Below are positions 7,325-17,290 of a stretch of 64,000 nt of DNA, in pieces. The notes beneath the pieces are model-generated. The model saw nothing but the letters and a program-made list of their open reading frames with translations, had not been told where the DNA came from and did not search any database. Position 1 is the stretch's first letter. The number at the start of each line of letters is the position of its first letter. The position numbers and the translations under genes were made by a program. The stretch comes from Lonepinella sp051851555 (GTDB lineage Bacteria > Pseudomonadota > Gammaproteobacteria > Enterobacterales > Pasteurellaceae), in contig NZ_JBPDVH010000007.1 of assembly GCF_051851555.1 (NCBI RefSeq), positions 57,740 through 121,739 on the forward strand, read 5' to 3'.

Positions 7325-9112
7325 TTATTCACTATATAATGAAGCTAACCATTTCTCTATCAAATCCAAACTCTCTTTTATCTGCTGCTCAACCTCAACT
7401 ATCCAATGCTCAATGTGCTCTTCCCATTCTTCCAACTCCCCCTGTTGCATCAAATTCGCCAAATTCTGCACCGATTGCATAGCAAGACTCGCCGCTGCAC
7501 CTTTGAGTTTATGAGCAGTTTCAGTGAATTGTTGCTTACTGATATGGCCTTGTTGATAATCTTGATAAGCGGAAACCACATCTAAATCCCCGCCGTTGAT
7601 TTCCTGTTTAAATAAACGGATATTTTCGATATATAAATCTTTGCCAATAAATTCAAGCAGTTCTGCCAGAATGTCAGGGTTAAAATATTCGGCTAAATCT
7701 TCGGGAATGGGTTGAGCCTCCGCATGCTTTGGGGCATGTGCTAACATTTCACTTTCGCCAAAATAGGTATTCAAGCAAGCGGTTAATTCATTCACTAACA
7801 ATGGCTTACGCAATACGTCATCCATGCCTTGGCGTTGATATTCAGCTTTGTTTTGCATTACATTGGCGGTTAACGCAACTAACGGCGGTAGATAATCATA
7901 GCGATCGTTTTCATAGCCATCACGTAAATAATGGGCAATGTCAAAGCCGGTCATATCGGGCAGTTGAATGTCTAATAACAATAAATCATAGCTATTCTGT
8001 TCAAAGGCGTGAATGGCATCTTTGCCGGACATGGCGACATCCACTTGGTGACCGAGTTTTTCTAACAGAGTTTTTGCCACGGTGATGTTGAGCTGAATAT
8101 CTTCCACCAATAAAATGTGTAAATTTTGTACCGCACTTTTTACCATCGGCGACGCTTTGGGTTCCACGCTTTCCGCTTGAATGCCGAGCGTAAAGGTGGT
8201 GCCTTGTCCAAGTTCACTGGTGACGGTTAAATCCCCTTGCATTAAATGTGCTAGATTTTTTGAAATGGCTAACCCAATGCCACTGCCGGCGGAGCGTTTG
8301 CCACTGCTGGCCACTTGGTAATACATAGTGAAGATTTTATCTAACTCTTGGCTTGGCATACCTTGTCCAGTATCCGTGACGGAAAATTGATAGTGATTAT
8401 CGGGCAAGGCGTTGACTGCTAGGCTGATCGTCCCCTGTTCAGTGAATTTCACCGCATTACTCAATAAATTCCATAAAATTTGGTTTAGCCTTGTTTGGTC
8501 TAAGCGTAAAAAGTGCGGTAAATTTTCGTCGCATTTCATCTCAAAAGACAAGCCTTTTTGACTGGCTAATAAGGTCGCAATATTTTGTATATCGTTTAAA
8601 AACGCATAAAAATCCGTTTCACGTTGATATAACTCAATGTTATGGCTATCAATTTTTTCTAAGTCGATAATATCATTAAAAATATTACCTAAAGACACCG
8701 CACTTAGGCTAATGGTATGCAGATAATTTCGCTGTTGTTCCGTCAATGATGTGTCTAACAGCATTTGGCTTAACCCCAAAATGCCATTTAATGGCGTGCG
8801 GAGTTCGTGACTAATACTGGCCAGCAAGGCACTTTTATCTTGAATGGATTTAGCTAAGGCTAAACGTGAGCGTTCGAGCCGATCAACCAATAAAGTGAAA
8901 AAATAAATCACAAAAGGGGCGGAAATCAAGCCAAAAATAATGGCATAACTTAAACTTTCCCAATTAATTCGCCCCATCACCACAAAACTTAACACAATAT
9001 GGGTCAGTAAGGCAAAGGTGGCGACAATGAGAAAACCTAACAGGGAAAATTTGAGCCGACCGAGTTTGATCACCCAGTCGATATAGCGTTGTGTGAAATG
9101 ATTGACGTTCAT
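7325..9112 (-). CDS. arcB: aerobic respiration control sensor kinase ArcB (short, PAS-less form)
   Basis: Tripartite hybrid histidine kinase that phosphorylates ArcA according to quinone redox state. Start at the ATG at 9112 (MNVNHFTQRYIDWVIKLGRL), which aligns with Haemophilus ArcB; a further ATG lies 4 codons upstream. In order: two membrane segments (about residues 24-72), H box SISHELRTPLNG, N/G boxes (QILWNLLSNAVKFT, GSGIGLAIS), receiver domain with phospho-Asp in LLLLDIQLPD, and an HPt domain with His in TAHKLKGAA. At 595 residues it is far shorter than E. coli ArcB (778). The PAS-containing linker with the redox cysteines Cys180 and Cys241 is missing: only about 25 residues separate the second membrane segment from the H box. 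Confidence 0.94.
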   Translation of the reverse strand: MNVNHFTQRYIDWVIKLGRLKFSLLGFLIVATFALLTHIVLSFVVMGRINWESLSYAIIFGLISAPFVIYFFTLLVDRLERSRLALAKSIQDKSALLASISHELRTPLNGILGLSQMLLDTSLTEQQRNYLHTISLSAVSLGNIFNDIIDLEKIDSHNIELYQRETDFYAFLNDIQNIATLLASQKGLSFEMKCDENLPHFLRLDQTRLNQILWNLLSNAVKFTEQGTISLAVNALPDNHYQFSVTDTGQGMPSQELDKIFTMYYQVASSGKRSAGSGIGLAISKNLAHLMQGDLTVTSELGQGTTFTLGIQAESVEPKASPMVKSAVQNLHILLVEDIQLNITVAKTLLEKLGHQVDVAMSGKDAIHAFEQNSYDLLLLDIQLPDMTGFDIAHYLRDGYENDRYDYLPPLVALTANVMQNKAEYQRQGMDDVLRKPLLVNELTACLNTYFGESEMLAHAPKHAEAQPIPEDLAEYFNPDILAELLEFIGKDLYIENIRLFKQEINGGDLDVVSAYQDYQQGHISKQQFTETAHKLKGAAASLAMQSVQNLANLMQQGELEEWEEHIEHWIVEVEQQIKESLDLIEKWLASLYSE

Positions 9113-9195
9113 AGCGGATCTCATTAAGATTTTTTGCGTATCTTAACAAAATTTGATGCAACAAGGGGGAATTTTTGTCTGGCTAATTCTAGCCA

Positions 9196-12100
9196 CTAAC
9201 TAAATTCCAATTCCACCGCACTTTGCCCCAACATTTCCACCAAATCCACTAATAACTCGTCATCAGGTTTGATGTACCATTGCACGCCGAGTTTTAACAA
9301 TGCCCGTCCTTGTGGGCTGTCATAATAAATATGAATCGGTATCGTGCCACCGCTGTAAGGCGCTATAACAGATTGAAATTGCTTAATAAACTGCGGTGTA
9401 ATTTGGTCTTGTTTTAGCATAATCGCCAGACTTTTTACATAACGGCTGCGTGCCTCACTTAAGGTCATCAATTCACGCACCGACATGCGCAAGCCTTGGG
9501 TGTATTCATCTTCGCTCACTTGGCCCGACACAATCACAATATTGTCTTTCTGCAAATGCTCGCCGTATTTTTCCAAGGCCTCGGAAAATAAGGTAATATC
9601 TAATTTCCCCGAACGGTCATCAAGGGTGGCAATGCCAAGGCGGTTGCCTTTTTTAGTAACCGCAAAGCGAGAGGCAATAATCAGGCCGTAAGCCGTGCTG
9701 ACTTCCCCACGTCGATTCGGCATCAGTTCTTTTAAGCGGAAACGACCATAATGTTTCAATTCGGTCAAATAGCGACTAATCGGGTGGCTGCTTAAATACA
9801 GCCCTAACGTTTCTCGTTCGCCGTCTAAAATTTGTTTATCCGTCCAAGGTGGCGTGTGGGCGTATTTTCGTTCCACGTCTTCGTGGCTTTCGGTCAACAC
9901 ACCGAACATATCCGCTTGGCCAATTTCTTCATTTTTGGCAAATTGGTTAGAAGATTGCAGTGCATCTTCTAAATTTTTCGCTAACGCCGCACGGTGTGGC
10001 CCGAGTTTATCGAAAGCCCCTGATTTAATCAGGCTTTCAAAGGTACGGCGGTTAACTTGTTTCAAATCCACTCTGGCACATAAATCAAATAAATCTTTGA
10101 AAATGCCGCCTTTTTCACGCACCGACACTAACGCCTCAATCGGCGCCACCCCGACCCCTTTGATCGCCCCAATACCGTATACAATTTCGCCTTGTTCATT
10201 CACGCTAAAATGATGTTTACCCGTGTTAATATCGGGCGGAGTCACTTTTAAGCCCATGCGTAAACATTCATCATACAAGCCAACGATTTTGTCGGTATTA
10301 TCCATTTCTGAGGTCATCACCGCCGCCATAAATTCCGCTGGGAAATGGGTTTTCAGCCATAAGGTTTGATAAGACACCAAGGCATAAGCGGCCGAGTGCG
10401 ATTTGTTAAACCCATAGCCGGCAAATTTTTCCACCAAGTCGAAAATCTTCATGGCTAATTCGCCATCTACGCCGTTTTTAATCGCCCCCGCCTCAAACAC
10501 CGAGCGCTGTTTTGCCATTTCTTCGGGCTTTTTCTTCCCCATGGCTCGGCGTAATAAATCCGCCCCACCGAGCGTATAACCGGCCAAGGCTTGCGCAATT
10601 TGCATGACCTGCTCTTGATACACAATGACGCCATAGGTCGGTTCTAAAATCGGTTTCAGGCAATCGTGTTGATAGGTTGAATCCGGATAAGACACTTCTT
10701 CTCGCCCATGTTTACGGTCGATAAAGTTTTGCACCATACCCGATTCCAACGGACCGGGGCGGAACAGGGCCACCAAGGCGATAATATCTTCAAAACAGTC
10801 AGGTTGCAGGCGTTTAATCAAATCTTTCATGCCACGGGATTCCAACTGGAACACCGCCGTGGTTTCTGCGGCGAGCAAGGTTCTAAAGGAATCGGGATCG
10901 TTTAATGGAATACTTTCAATGCGAACTGGTGGCTTACCCTCTTTTTCCATACGAGCATTAATCATATCCAACGCCCATTTAATAATGGTGAGCGTGCGCA
11001 AACCGAGGAAGTCGAATTTCACCAATCCCGCATATTCCACATCATTTTTATCAAAATGGGTGACGGGGTGCAGCCCCTCACTGTCGCAATACAATGGTGA
11101 AAAATCCGTAATCAAGGTCGGGGAAATCACCACGCCCCCCGCATGTTTCCCCGCATTGCGGGTCACGCCCTCAAGTTTGCGAGCCATATCAATTAAGGCT
11201 TTGACTTCCTCGTCCGATTCATAAATTTCAGGCAATTTCGGTTCGGCCTCAAAGGCTTTGGCTAACGTCATACCGGGATCCGGTGGCACTAATTTAGAAA
11301 TACGATCCACAAAACCGTACGGGTGGCCCAACACACGCCCTACATCACGAATGACCGCTTTGGCTGCCATAGTACCGAATGTGATAATCTGCGACACGGC
11401 TCCCCGTCCGTACATTTCTGCCACGTGATCGATCACCCGATCTCGCCCGTCCATACAGAAATCCACGTCAAAGTCAGGCATGGACACCCGTTCAGGGTTT
11501 AAAAAACGTTCAAAAAGTAAGTCAAAAGCTAGCGGATCCAAATCGGTAATTTTTAACGCATAGGCCACTAAAGATCCGGCCCCAGAACCCCGCCCCGGTC
11601 CAACGGGAATACCGTTATCTTTCGACCATTGAATAAATTCCATCACAATCAAGAAATAACCGGGGAATCCCATTTGGTTAATCACATCTAATTCAATTTG
11701 CAAGCGTTCATCATATTCTGGGCGTTTTTCCAACCGCACTTTTTCATCAGGAAATAAAAACGCCAACCGTTCTTCCAAGCCCTCTTTGGCTTTTTTGACT
11801 AAAAAATCTTCCGTACTCAATTCGCCCGTTGGAAACTGCGGTAAAAAATATTCGCCTAATCGAATGGTGACATTACAGCGTTGTGCAATGAGTAAGGTAT
11901 TTTCAATCGCCGACGGAATATCCGCAAACAGATCGCACATTTCTTGTTCCGAACGGAAATATTGTTGATCGGTATAAAGTTTCGGGCGTTTCGGATCGTC
12001 CAACGTATAACCATCATGAATCGCCACTCGAATTTCGTGCGCCTCAAAATCCTCCGATTTCAAAAAACACACATCATTCACCGCCACCACGGGCAATTGA

Positions 12101-12672
12101 TAACGTTGAGCCAGTTCCAACGCTCCTGCAATATAACGTTCTTCCTCCTGGTGACCAGTGCGCGCCACACTTAAATAAAAATGATTAGGGAAAAATTCTT
12201 GATAAAAAGCCACCGCACTTTCCACCGCCGTGGCATTCTCTTTTAACAATGACAGCCCAATATCGCCCTTACGACCGCCAGACAGTACAATCACACCCTC
12301 ATGATGTTCGGTCAACCATGCTTGATCGATATAAGGCAAATCATCATAACCACGCTGATAAGCCTTTGATAATAAAAGGGTAATATTTTTATAGCCGACA
12401 TTATTCTTAGCAAGCAAAGTCAATTCAAAACGTTCTTCCCCACAAAGCTCGCTTTTCACCAACACATCCGCCCCAATAATCGGCTTAATCCCCGCCCCTA
12501 ACGCCTCGCCATAAAATTTCACCAAACCACAAAAATTGGAAAAGTCCGTCAACGCCATGGCCACCATATTTTCTACCGCACAGGCTTTTACTAACGGTTT
12601 CACTTTGGCGATACCATCAATCATGGAAAAATCGCTGTGGGTACGCAGATGGACAAATCGTGGGGCTGACAT
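9196..12672 (-). CDS. dnaE: DNA polymerase III alpha subunit
   Basis: Replicative polymerase catalytic subunit, 1158 residues (E. coli 1160). The N-terminal PHP domain starts with FVHLRTHSDFSMIDG. The polymerase active site is in SMPDFDVDFCMDGRDR (two catalytic Asp) with the third Asp in LVKFDFLGLRTL. Helix-hairpin-helix and OB-fold regions follow, ending with the tau-binding C-terminus. The gene is complete and uninterrupted. Confidence 0.98.
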   Translation of the reverse strand: MSAPRFVHLRTHSDFSMIDGIAKVKPLVKACAVENMVAMALTDFSNFCGLVKFYGEALGAGIKPIIGADVLVKSELCGEERFELTLLAKNNVGYKNITLLLSKAYQRGYDDLPYIDQAWLTEHHEGVIVLSGGRKGDIGLSLLKENATAVESAVAFYQEFFPNHFYLSVARTGHQEEERYIAGALELAQRYQLPVVAVNDVCFLKSEDFEAHEIRVAIHDGYTLDDPKRPKLYTDQQYFRSEQEMCDLFADIPSAIENTLLIAQRCNVTIRLGEYFLPQFPTGELSTEDFLVKKAKEGLEERLAFLFPDEKVRLEKRPEYDERLQIELDVINQMGFPGYFLIVMEFIQWSKDNGIPVGPGRGSGAGSLVAYALKITDLDPLAFDLLFERFLNPERVSMPDFDVDFCMDGRDRVIDHVAEMYGRGAVSQIITFGTMAAKAVIRDVGRVLGHPYGFVDRISKLVPPDPGMTLAKAFEAEPKLPEIYESDEEVKALIDMARKLEGVTRNAGKHAGGVVISPTLITDFSPLYCDSEGLHPVTHFDKNDVEYAGLVKFDFLGLRTLTIIKWALDMINARMEKEGKPPVRIESIPLNDPDSFRTLLAAETTAVFQLESRGMKDLIKRLQPDCFEDIIALVALFRPGPLESGMVQNFIDRKHGREEVSYPDSTYQHDCLKPILEPTYGVIVYQEQVMQIAQALAGYTLGGADLLRRAMGKKKPEEMAKQRSVFEAGAIKNGVDGELAMKIFDLVEKFAGYGFNKSHSAAYALVSYQTLWLKTHFPAEFMAAVMTSEMDNTDKIVGLYDECLRMGLKVTPPDINTGKHHFSVNEQGEIVYGIGAIKGVGVAPIEALVSVREKGGIFKDLFDLCARVDLKQVNRRTFESLIKSGAFDKLGPHRAALAKNLEDALQSSNQFAKNEEIGQADMFGVLTESHEDVERKYAHTPPWTDKQILDGERETLGLYLSSHPISRYLTELKHYGRFRLKELMPNRRGEVSTAYGLIIASRFAVTKKGNRLGIATLDDRSGKLDITLFSEALEKYGEHLQKDNIVIVSGQVSEDEYTQGLRMSVRELMTLSEARSRYVKSLAIMLKQDQITPQFIKQFQSVIAPYSGGTIPIHIYYDSPQGRALLKLGVQWYIKPDDELLVDLVEMLGQSAVELEFS

Positions 12673-12732
12673 GAGAATTCCTTAAATGGCTATAAAAGTG
12701 CGGTCTATTTTACGTTAATTTTGGGGAAAATA

Positions 12733-12759
12733 AAAATACCGAGCTAAACTCGGTATTTT
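12733..12759 (-). terminator. terminator after the MetE-like gene
   Basis: Perfect stem AAAATACCGAG/CTCGGTATTTT (12733-12743, 12749-12759) with a 5-base loop. The minus strand continues TTTTTATTTT. It separates the upstream MetE-like gene from dnaE, which must therefore use its own promoter in 12673-12732. Confidence 0.85.
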
Positions 12760-12774
12760 GTAAAAGGAAAAAAA

Positions 12775-13863
12775 CTAATCCTCCCCCCAAACTTCCTTAG
12801 CAATTTCTTCCACATGACGCACTTTCGCCCATTGCTGTTGTTCGGTCATCACGTTACCTTCTTCGGTGGACGCAAAACCGCATTGTGGGCTTAAGCAAAG
12901 TTGTGCCAATGGTACATATTTTGCGGCCTCCGCAATGCGAGCTTTGATTTGAGCTTTATCTTCTAATTCAGGGAATTTGGAACTAATCAAACCTAACACC
13001 ACACGCCCTTTATTATTAGCAAAATGTCTTAACGGCTCAAAACCGCCTGAACGTTCATCATCATATTCTAAGAAATAACCGTCATAATTAGTTTGAGCAA
13101 ATAAACCATCTGCGATTGGATCGTATGCCCCTGTTAATAAATAAGAGGATTTATAGTTACCACGGCAAACGTGGGTGGTAATGGTCATATCTGCAGGTTT
13201 ATCCGCAAGAATGGCTTGAATATTCGCCACCGCTTGAGCTTTATCTGCGGCAAAAGTCGGTTGATCGTGGTTGTTACATAAGGATCCCCAATACACATCA
13301 TCAATTTGTAAATAACGGCAACCTGCATCATAAAAGGCTTGAATCGCCTCTTTATAGGCTTGTTGCACGTCTTTGGCAAATTCTTCACGCGTGGCGTAAA
13401 TGCCGTGATCCCATTGAACTGGATACATTAATTGGTTTGGACTTGGAATGGTAAATTTCGCCACCGCACGACCGCCGACTATGGCATTAAATTTTTTGAA
13501 ATGGGTTAAGAATGGGTGATTTTTATTCCACGATACTTTGCCACAACAGCGAGTATTATAAGGTCGCACCGCCACGCCTTTAAACGCATAGGCTTTTTCT
13601 GGCACATAGCCTTCAATGCCGTTGAGATTTTCTAAGAAATCAATATGCCACCAAGAACGGTGATATTCGCCGTCGGTGACCACTTGAATGCCCGCATCAA
13701 GTTGTGCTTGCACTAATTTTTTCACTTCCTGTTCAACGATGTCATCACGCTGTTCAAGGGAAATTTTGCCTGCTTTAAAATCAGCATGAGCTTGTTTCCA
13801 CGCCTCAGAACGTAAATAAGATCCGACGGTATCGGCATGGAAAGGTAAGGTTGTGTTTGTCAT
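12775..13863 (-). CDS. MetE C-terminal-like methyltransferase (YxjG/YxjH family)
   Basis: A 362-residue protein of the cobalamin-independent methionine synthase superfamily, covering only the catalytic TIM barrel. The zinc ligands His-x-Cys (THVCRGN) and a later Cys (QCGFASTEEG) are present, as is VTDGEYHRSWW near the N-terminus. Full MetE is about 750 residues, so the N-terminal folate-binding half is absent, which is normal for this family. Stand-alone members transfer methyl groups to homocysteine, but the donor is not certain for this subgroup. It is monocistronic with its own terminator. Confidence 0.85.
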   Translation of the reverse strand: MTNTTLPFHADTVGSYLRSEAWKQAHADFKAGKISLEQRDDIVEQEVKKLVQAQLDAGIQVVTDGEYHRSWWHIDFLENLNGIEGYVPEKAYAFKGVAVRPYNTRCCGKVSWNKNHPFLTHFKKFNAIVGGRAVAKFTIPSPNQLMYPVQWDHGIYATREEFAKDVQQAYKEAIQAFYDAGCRYLQIDDVYWGSLCNNHDQPTFAADKAQAVANIQAILADKPADMTITTHVCRGNYKSSYLLTGAYDPIADGLFAQTNYDGYFLEYDDERSGGFEPLRHFANNKGRVVLGLISSKFPELEDKAQIKARIAEAAKYVPLAQLCLSPQCGFASTEEGNVMTEQQQWAKVRHVEEIAKEVWGED

Positions 13864-13905
13864 GGTATTTCCTTCATTATTAATAAAATTAAGCCTAGCT
13901 TAAAC

Positions 13906-15123
13906 CTAAATGGCACTTTCTGCAATAGCCTTGGCACAAGCATACGCCGAACTCCACGCCCATTGGAAATTATATCCGCCAAGCCAACCGGTAACATCTA
14001 GCACTTCGCCGATAAAATACAGCCCCGCCACCTGATTGGCCTGCATGGTTTTCGAGGAAATAAATTGTGTATCCACACCCCCTAAGGTGACTTCTGCAGT
14101 ACGATAACCCTCTGTGCCGTTAGGGTGAAATTGCCATTGATGAATTAACTCGGTTAAGGATTGTAAATCCGCTTTGCTTATTTGTGCCAAGGTTTTATCG
14201 CCCAAGGTCAAACGCTGATGTTCAATCCACAATTCCACCAATCGTTTGGGCAACACTTGGCTTAATGCGGTTTTTAATTGCATATTTGGTGAGTGGGCTT
14301 TTTGTGCGGTGATCAGATCGACAATAGTTTGATCGGGCAATAAATCAATGTGGACTGGCTCGTTCAGTTGCCAATAATTGGAAATTTGCAACATAGCCGG
14401 CCCCGATAACCCTCGGTGCGTAAATAACATATCACCTCGGAATACCTGATGACCCACACTGGCATTGACCCTTAGCGATACGCCCGAAAGTGCGGTGAAA
14501 ATTTTGTCATTTTCTAAGTAAGTGAACGGCACAAGGCTCGCTCTTGGCGGAATAATCGGAATAGCAAATTGTTCTGCGATTTTATAACCCAAAGGTGACG
14601 CCCCTAATGCCGGCATGGAAAGCCCACCGGTGGCAATAACTAAATTTCGACAGGTCCAATCCACACCGTTAGCACGCACCTTAAAACGCACCTTGGGATC
14701 GTTTTCAATGGGTTCTACGCTATCAATTTGCTGGCGTAATTGAATATCTACTTTCGCCTTTTTGCAGCGATCTTCGAGTAAATCCACAATATCTTGTGCC
14801 GAATTGTCACAAAAAAGCTGACCGTCTGCTTTTTCATGATAGGCAATGCCATATTCACAAACTAAGCTAATAAAATCCCACTGGGTAAATCTTGCTAAAG
14901 CAGATTTGACAAAATGGGGATTTTGCGAAAGATAATGGCTCGGGCTAACATCAAGGTTGGTAAAATTACAAAAGCCACCGCCCGACATCAAAATCTTGCG
15001 ACCAATTTTCTTGCCACTGTCTAAAACCGTGATTTTTTCACCGCCGTGTTGACCAATTTCTGCCGCACAAAACAGTCCGGCCGCACCGGCACCAATGATG
15101 ATCGTTTCGCTATAATGATTCAT
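13906..15123 (-). CDS. YhiN/HI0933-family FAD-dependent oxidoreductase
   Basis: A 405-residue flavoprotein. The dinucleotide-binding motif IIIGAGAAGLFCAAEIGQHGG is at the N-terminus, followed by KKIGRKILMSGGGFCNFTN, and near the C-terminus YFIGEVLDVTGWLGGYNFQWAWSSA, all typical of the HI0933/YhiN family. The substrate of this family is not established. It has its own ATG at 15123 and is probably monocistronic. Confidence 0.9.
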   Translation of the reverse strand: MNHYSETIIIGAGAAGLFCAAEIGQHGGEKITVLDSGKKIGRKILMSGGGFCNFTNLDVSPSHYLSQNPHFVKSALARFTQWDFISLVCEYGIAYHEKADGQLFCDNSAQDIVDLLEDRCKKAKVDIQLRQQIDSVEPIENDPKVRFKVRANGVDWTCRNLVIATGGLSMPALGASPLGYKIAEQFAIPIIPPRASLVPFTYLENDKIFTALSGVSLRVNASVGHQVFRGDMLFTHRGLSGPAMLQISNYWQLNEPVHIDLLPDQTIVDLITAQKAHSPNMQLKTALSQVLPKRLVELWIEHQRLTLGDKTLAQISKADLQSLTELIHQWQFHPNGTEGYRTAEVTLGGVDTQFISSKTMQANQVAGLYFIGEVLDVTGWLGGYNFQWAWSSAYACAKAIAESAI

Positions 15124-15238
15124 TTAATTTTTATTTATCCAAACTTCATTTCATTACAGGCGATCTTACAGGTTTTTATCAAAAAAATCTGGAAATTAGT
15201 TCTATTCCGCAAAAATTGTAATGAATTCATTAAAAAGC

Positions 15239-16288
15239 CTATTTCAACAACTTTTCCGCCATTTGCATACTTTCAATGGTTTTACGACGATCCACTTCGG
15301 TTCGTCCGCTATCAAGCAAACGTTGCCAATATTTCAATGCGTTAGCGTAATCGGTTTTTAAAAACGCCTCGGAGGCTAACAAGGAAAGGCTGGCGGTTTC
15401 ATTCGGATCTTGTTGTAAGGCTTGATCGATTAATTGCTGTGCTTTTGGGCTCATTTTTTGCCCTGCTTGATAATACAAGGCCGTCGCTGCTTGCCCTAAA
15501 ATACGAGGTTGACTGCCAGCTAATTGCTCGGCATTGCCATAAGCAATCAGGGCGTTTTCAAATTCATTATTTAAGGTGTAGGCTTGCCCGAGTTCAAACC
15601 AGCGGTCACTGTCGTTGGGATCTTGACGAAGTTTTTGTTGAATAGACAAAATATAATCGTCATTTTTCGCTGTGGCTTGAGCATGCTGAAATTGCTGTTG
15701 TTGCTGTTCAAATTCCTGCTCGCCTCGTTGCACGTAGTCCCAACGATCTAGCGAAAAATAATAGGCTAATGGTACAGCAAATAAAATAAACCCGAAACCT
15801 AACAAAAAAATCGGTGAAAAATGCACCGCAGTTTTGCTCTTGCTCGGTTGTTCTTGTGACAAGCGTGGCTCATTCGCCAAAGCCGTTGCAGCAGAAAATA
15901 CCTTATTTTTCTGCTGACGAAGATAATAAACCATGCCACCCACTGCCAAGATTAACAACAAGATTGGCAATCCCCACAACAACGCTGTATTCCATTGTAA
16001 GGGTGGTTTATACAACACAAAATGACCAAAACGAGAGGTCATCACATCAATAATTTGTTGATCGGTTTTGCCGTCATTCACCATTTGATACACTTCAAGG
16101 CGTAAATCGTACGCAATCGGTGAATTGGATTCCACTAAATTTTGATTTTGACATTGCGGACAACGCAAAGATTTCGCCAAGGCAACAGCTCTGGTGCGAT
16201 CGGCTTGATTGTGAAATTGAAAAGTGTCTACCATTTCTGCATGAGCAATGCTGATTAGTAAGATCAAAAAAAGCGTAAAATATTTCAT
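15239..16288 (-). CDS. nrfF: NrfF-NrfG fusion: cytochrome c-type biogenesis protein (heme lyase subunits)
   Basis: A 349-residue periplasmic, membrane-anchored protein. Residues 1-17 are a signal peptide (MKYFTLFLILLISIAHA). The CcmH/NrfF domain follows with its thiol motif RCPQCQNQN, then a membrane segment (ALLWGLPILLLILAVGGMV), a second one (FSPIFLLGFGFILFAVPLAYYF), and a TPR region (DRWFELGQAYTLNNEFENA) like NrfG/CcmI. It is the same architecture as E. coli CcmH, but the first domain reads more like NrfF. The start at 16288 has GGTGG four bases upstream; the frame is open further upstream but overlaps a divergent gene. It is likely needed to attach the CWTCK heme of NrfA. Confidence 0.88.
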   Translation of the reverse strand: MKYFTLFLILLISIAHAEMVDTFQFHNQADRTRAVALAKSLRCPQCQNQNLVESNSPIAYDLRLEVYQMVNDGKTDQQIIDVMTSRFGHFVLYKPPLQWNTALLWGLPILLLILAVGGMVYYLRQQKNKVFSAATALANEPRLSQEQPSKSKTAVHFSPIFLLGFGFILFAVPLAYYFSLDRWDYVQRGEQEFEQQQQQFQHAQATAKNDDYILSIQQKLRQDPNDSDRWFELGQAYTLNNEFENALIAYGNAEQLAGSQPRILGQAATALYYQAGQKMSPKAQQLIDQALQQDPNETASLSLLASEAFLKTDYANALKYWQRLLDSGRTEVDRRKTIESMQMAEKLLK

Positions 16289-16391
16289 TTTTCCACCATA
16301 AAACACTGTTTTTTTTACAGATGATATATTATTCTTTCTAGCGTGAATTTTCCTAAAATTCACCAATTTTAACCTAACATAAGGACAGACT

Positions 16392-16727
16392 ATGAAATTA
16401 AAAATTGCAACTATCGCTTTAGCGACTCTTTTACTCACAGGTTGTCAAACATTCCGTGTTGGTGATTTCACTGTGATTAGTACCAAAAACGTAAATCTCA
16501 CCAGCGGTAAACTCGTTGCTGGATCTGAACGAGTTAAAGGCGAAGACAGTAGTAGTGGCGTAGCTTATTTAAAAAATGCCGTTGATAGAGCCATTCAACA
16601 AGATAAATGTGCTGTGGCTTTATCTGATGCGGTTCTCAACGTTAAACAAGGCTTCTTTACTGTTTCATATATTGCTGAAGGTAACTTAGTTTACGACCGT
16701 TCTATACCAGGTTGTACAAATAAATAA
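16392..16727 (+). CDS. small predicted lipoprotein
   Basis: A 111-residue protein with a clear lipoprotein signal: MKLKIATIALATLLLTGC, lipobox LLTGC with Cys18. The mature part (FRVGDFTVISTKNVNL near its start) contains two further cysteines that could pair (KCAVAL, PGCTNK). I do not recognise a function. It lies alone on the plus strand between nrf genes and faces the convergent thioredoxin-like gene. The sequence upstream holds its start region and the divergent nrfF start within about 100 bases. Confidence 0.85.
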   Translation: MKLKIATIALATLLLTGCQTFRVGDFTVISTKNVNLTSGKLVAGSERVKGEDSSSGVAYLKNAVDRAIQQDKCAVALSDAVLNVKQGFFTVSYIAEGNLVYDRSIPGCTNK

Positions 16728-16737
16728 CTACTTTATA

Positions 16738-16761
16738 AGCTCCAATCTCGAGGTTGGAGCT
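16738..16761. terminator. bidirectional hairpin between converging genes
   Basis: Stem AGCTCCAA/TTGGAGCT (16738-16745, 16754-16761) between the small lipoprotein gene and the thioredoxin-like gene; it overlaps the stop codon of the latter. Flanks are only mildly T-rich in either direction. Confidence 0.55.
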
Positions 16762-17290
16762 ACTTCCACTTTTCCAATTCAGGCAAAATAATATTTTGCA
16801 GACTATCATGATCAAACGCCCCTGAATAACGGTAGCGAATAATGCCGTGTTTATCCACCACATAGGTTTCAGGGGCGCCGTCCACACCTAATTGCATTGC
16901 CAGTTTGCCTTGACTATCGTTAATGTTCAACACAAACGGATTACCAAATTTTTGCAAATATTCCACCGCACTTTGTGGCTTATCACGGTAATTGAGTCCC
17001 ACGATAGGAATATTTTTCTCGGCTAAAGCAAGCAGATGTTTATGTTCTAAACGGCAAAAATAGCACCAACTGCCCCACACATTAATCAGATAAGGGGTTT
17101 GCGGTAAATCTTTATTGCTTAACACTCGTTGGCTATCTTCAATACTGGCTTGATAAAACTCGGGCACAGGGCGACCAATTAAGGCGGAAGCAATTTTTTT
17201 TGGATCCTGCTGTAAACCTTGAAATAACAAACCGCAGATGGCCAAAATCAGCAATAACGGCATAAAAAATAAGATTTTTTTGTTGATCAT
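16760..17290 (-). CDS. thioredoxin-like periplasmic thiol reductase (CcmG/DsbE type) of the nrf cluster
   Basis: A 176-residue protein with one N-terminal membrane anchor (ILFFMPLLLILAICGLLF) and a thioredoxin fold whose active site is WGSWCYFCRLEHKHL (CxxC). GAPETYVVDKHGIIRYRYSG is the cis-Pro region typical of CcmG/DsbE. It starts at the ATG at 17290 overlapping the nrfE stop (ATGA), so it is translationally coupled; the frame is open upstream but inside nrfE. It should keep apocytochrome CXXCH cysteines reduced for heme attachment. Confidence 0.92.
   Translation of the reverse strand: MINKKILFFMPLLLILAICGLLFQGLQQDPKKIASALIGRPVPEFYQASIEDSQRVLSNKDLPQTPYLINVWGSWCYFCRLEHKHLLALAEKNIPIVGLNYRDKPQSAVEYLQKFGNPFVLNINDSQGKLAMQLGVDGAPETYVVDKHGIIRYRYSGAFDHDSLQNIILPELEKWK

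Noticed and set aside
9485..12174. Several plus-strand open frames of 60-131 codons opposite dnaE
   Set aside because: They mirror dnaE codons on the complementary strand, have no start signals and resemble no family.
16289..16438. N-terminal extension of the NrfF-NrfG protein
   Set aside because: It precedes the real signal peptide and overlaps the divergent lipoprotein gene; the start with a Shine-Dalgarno is at 16288.
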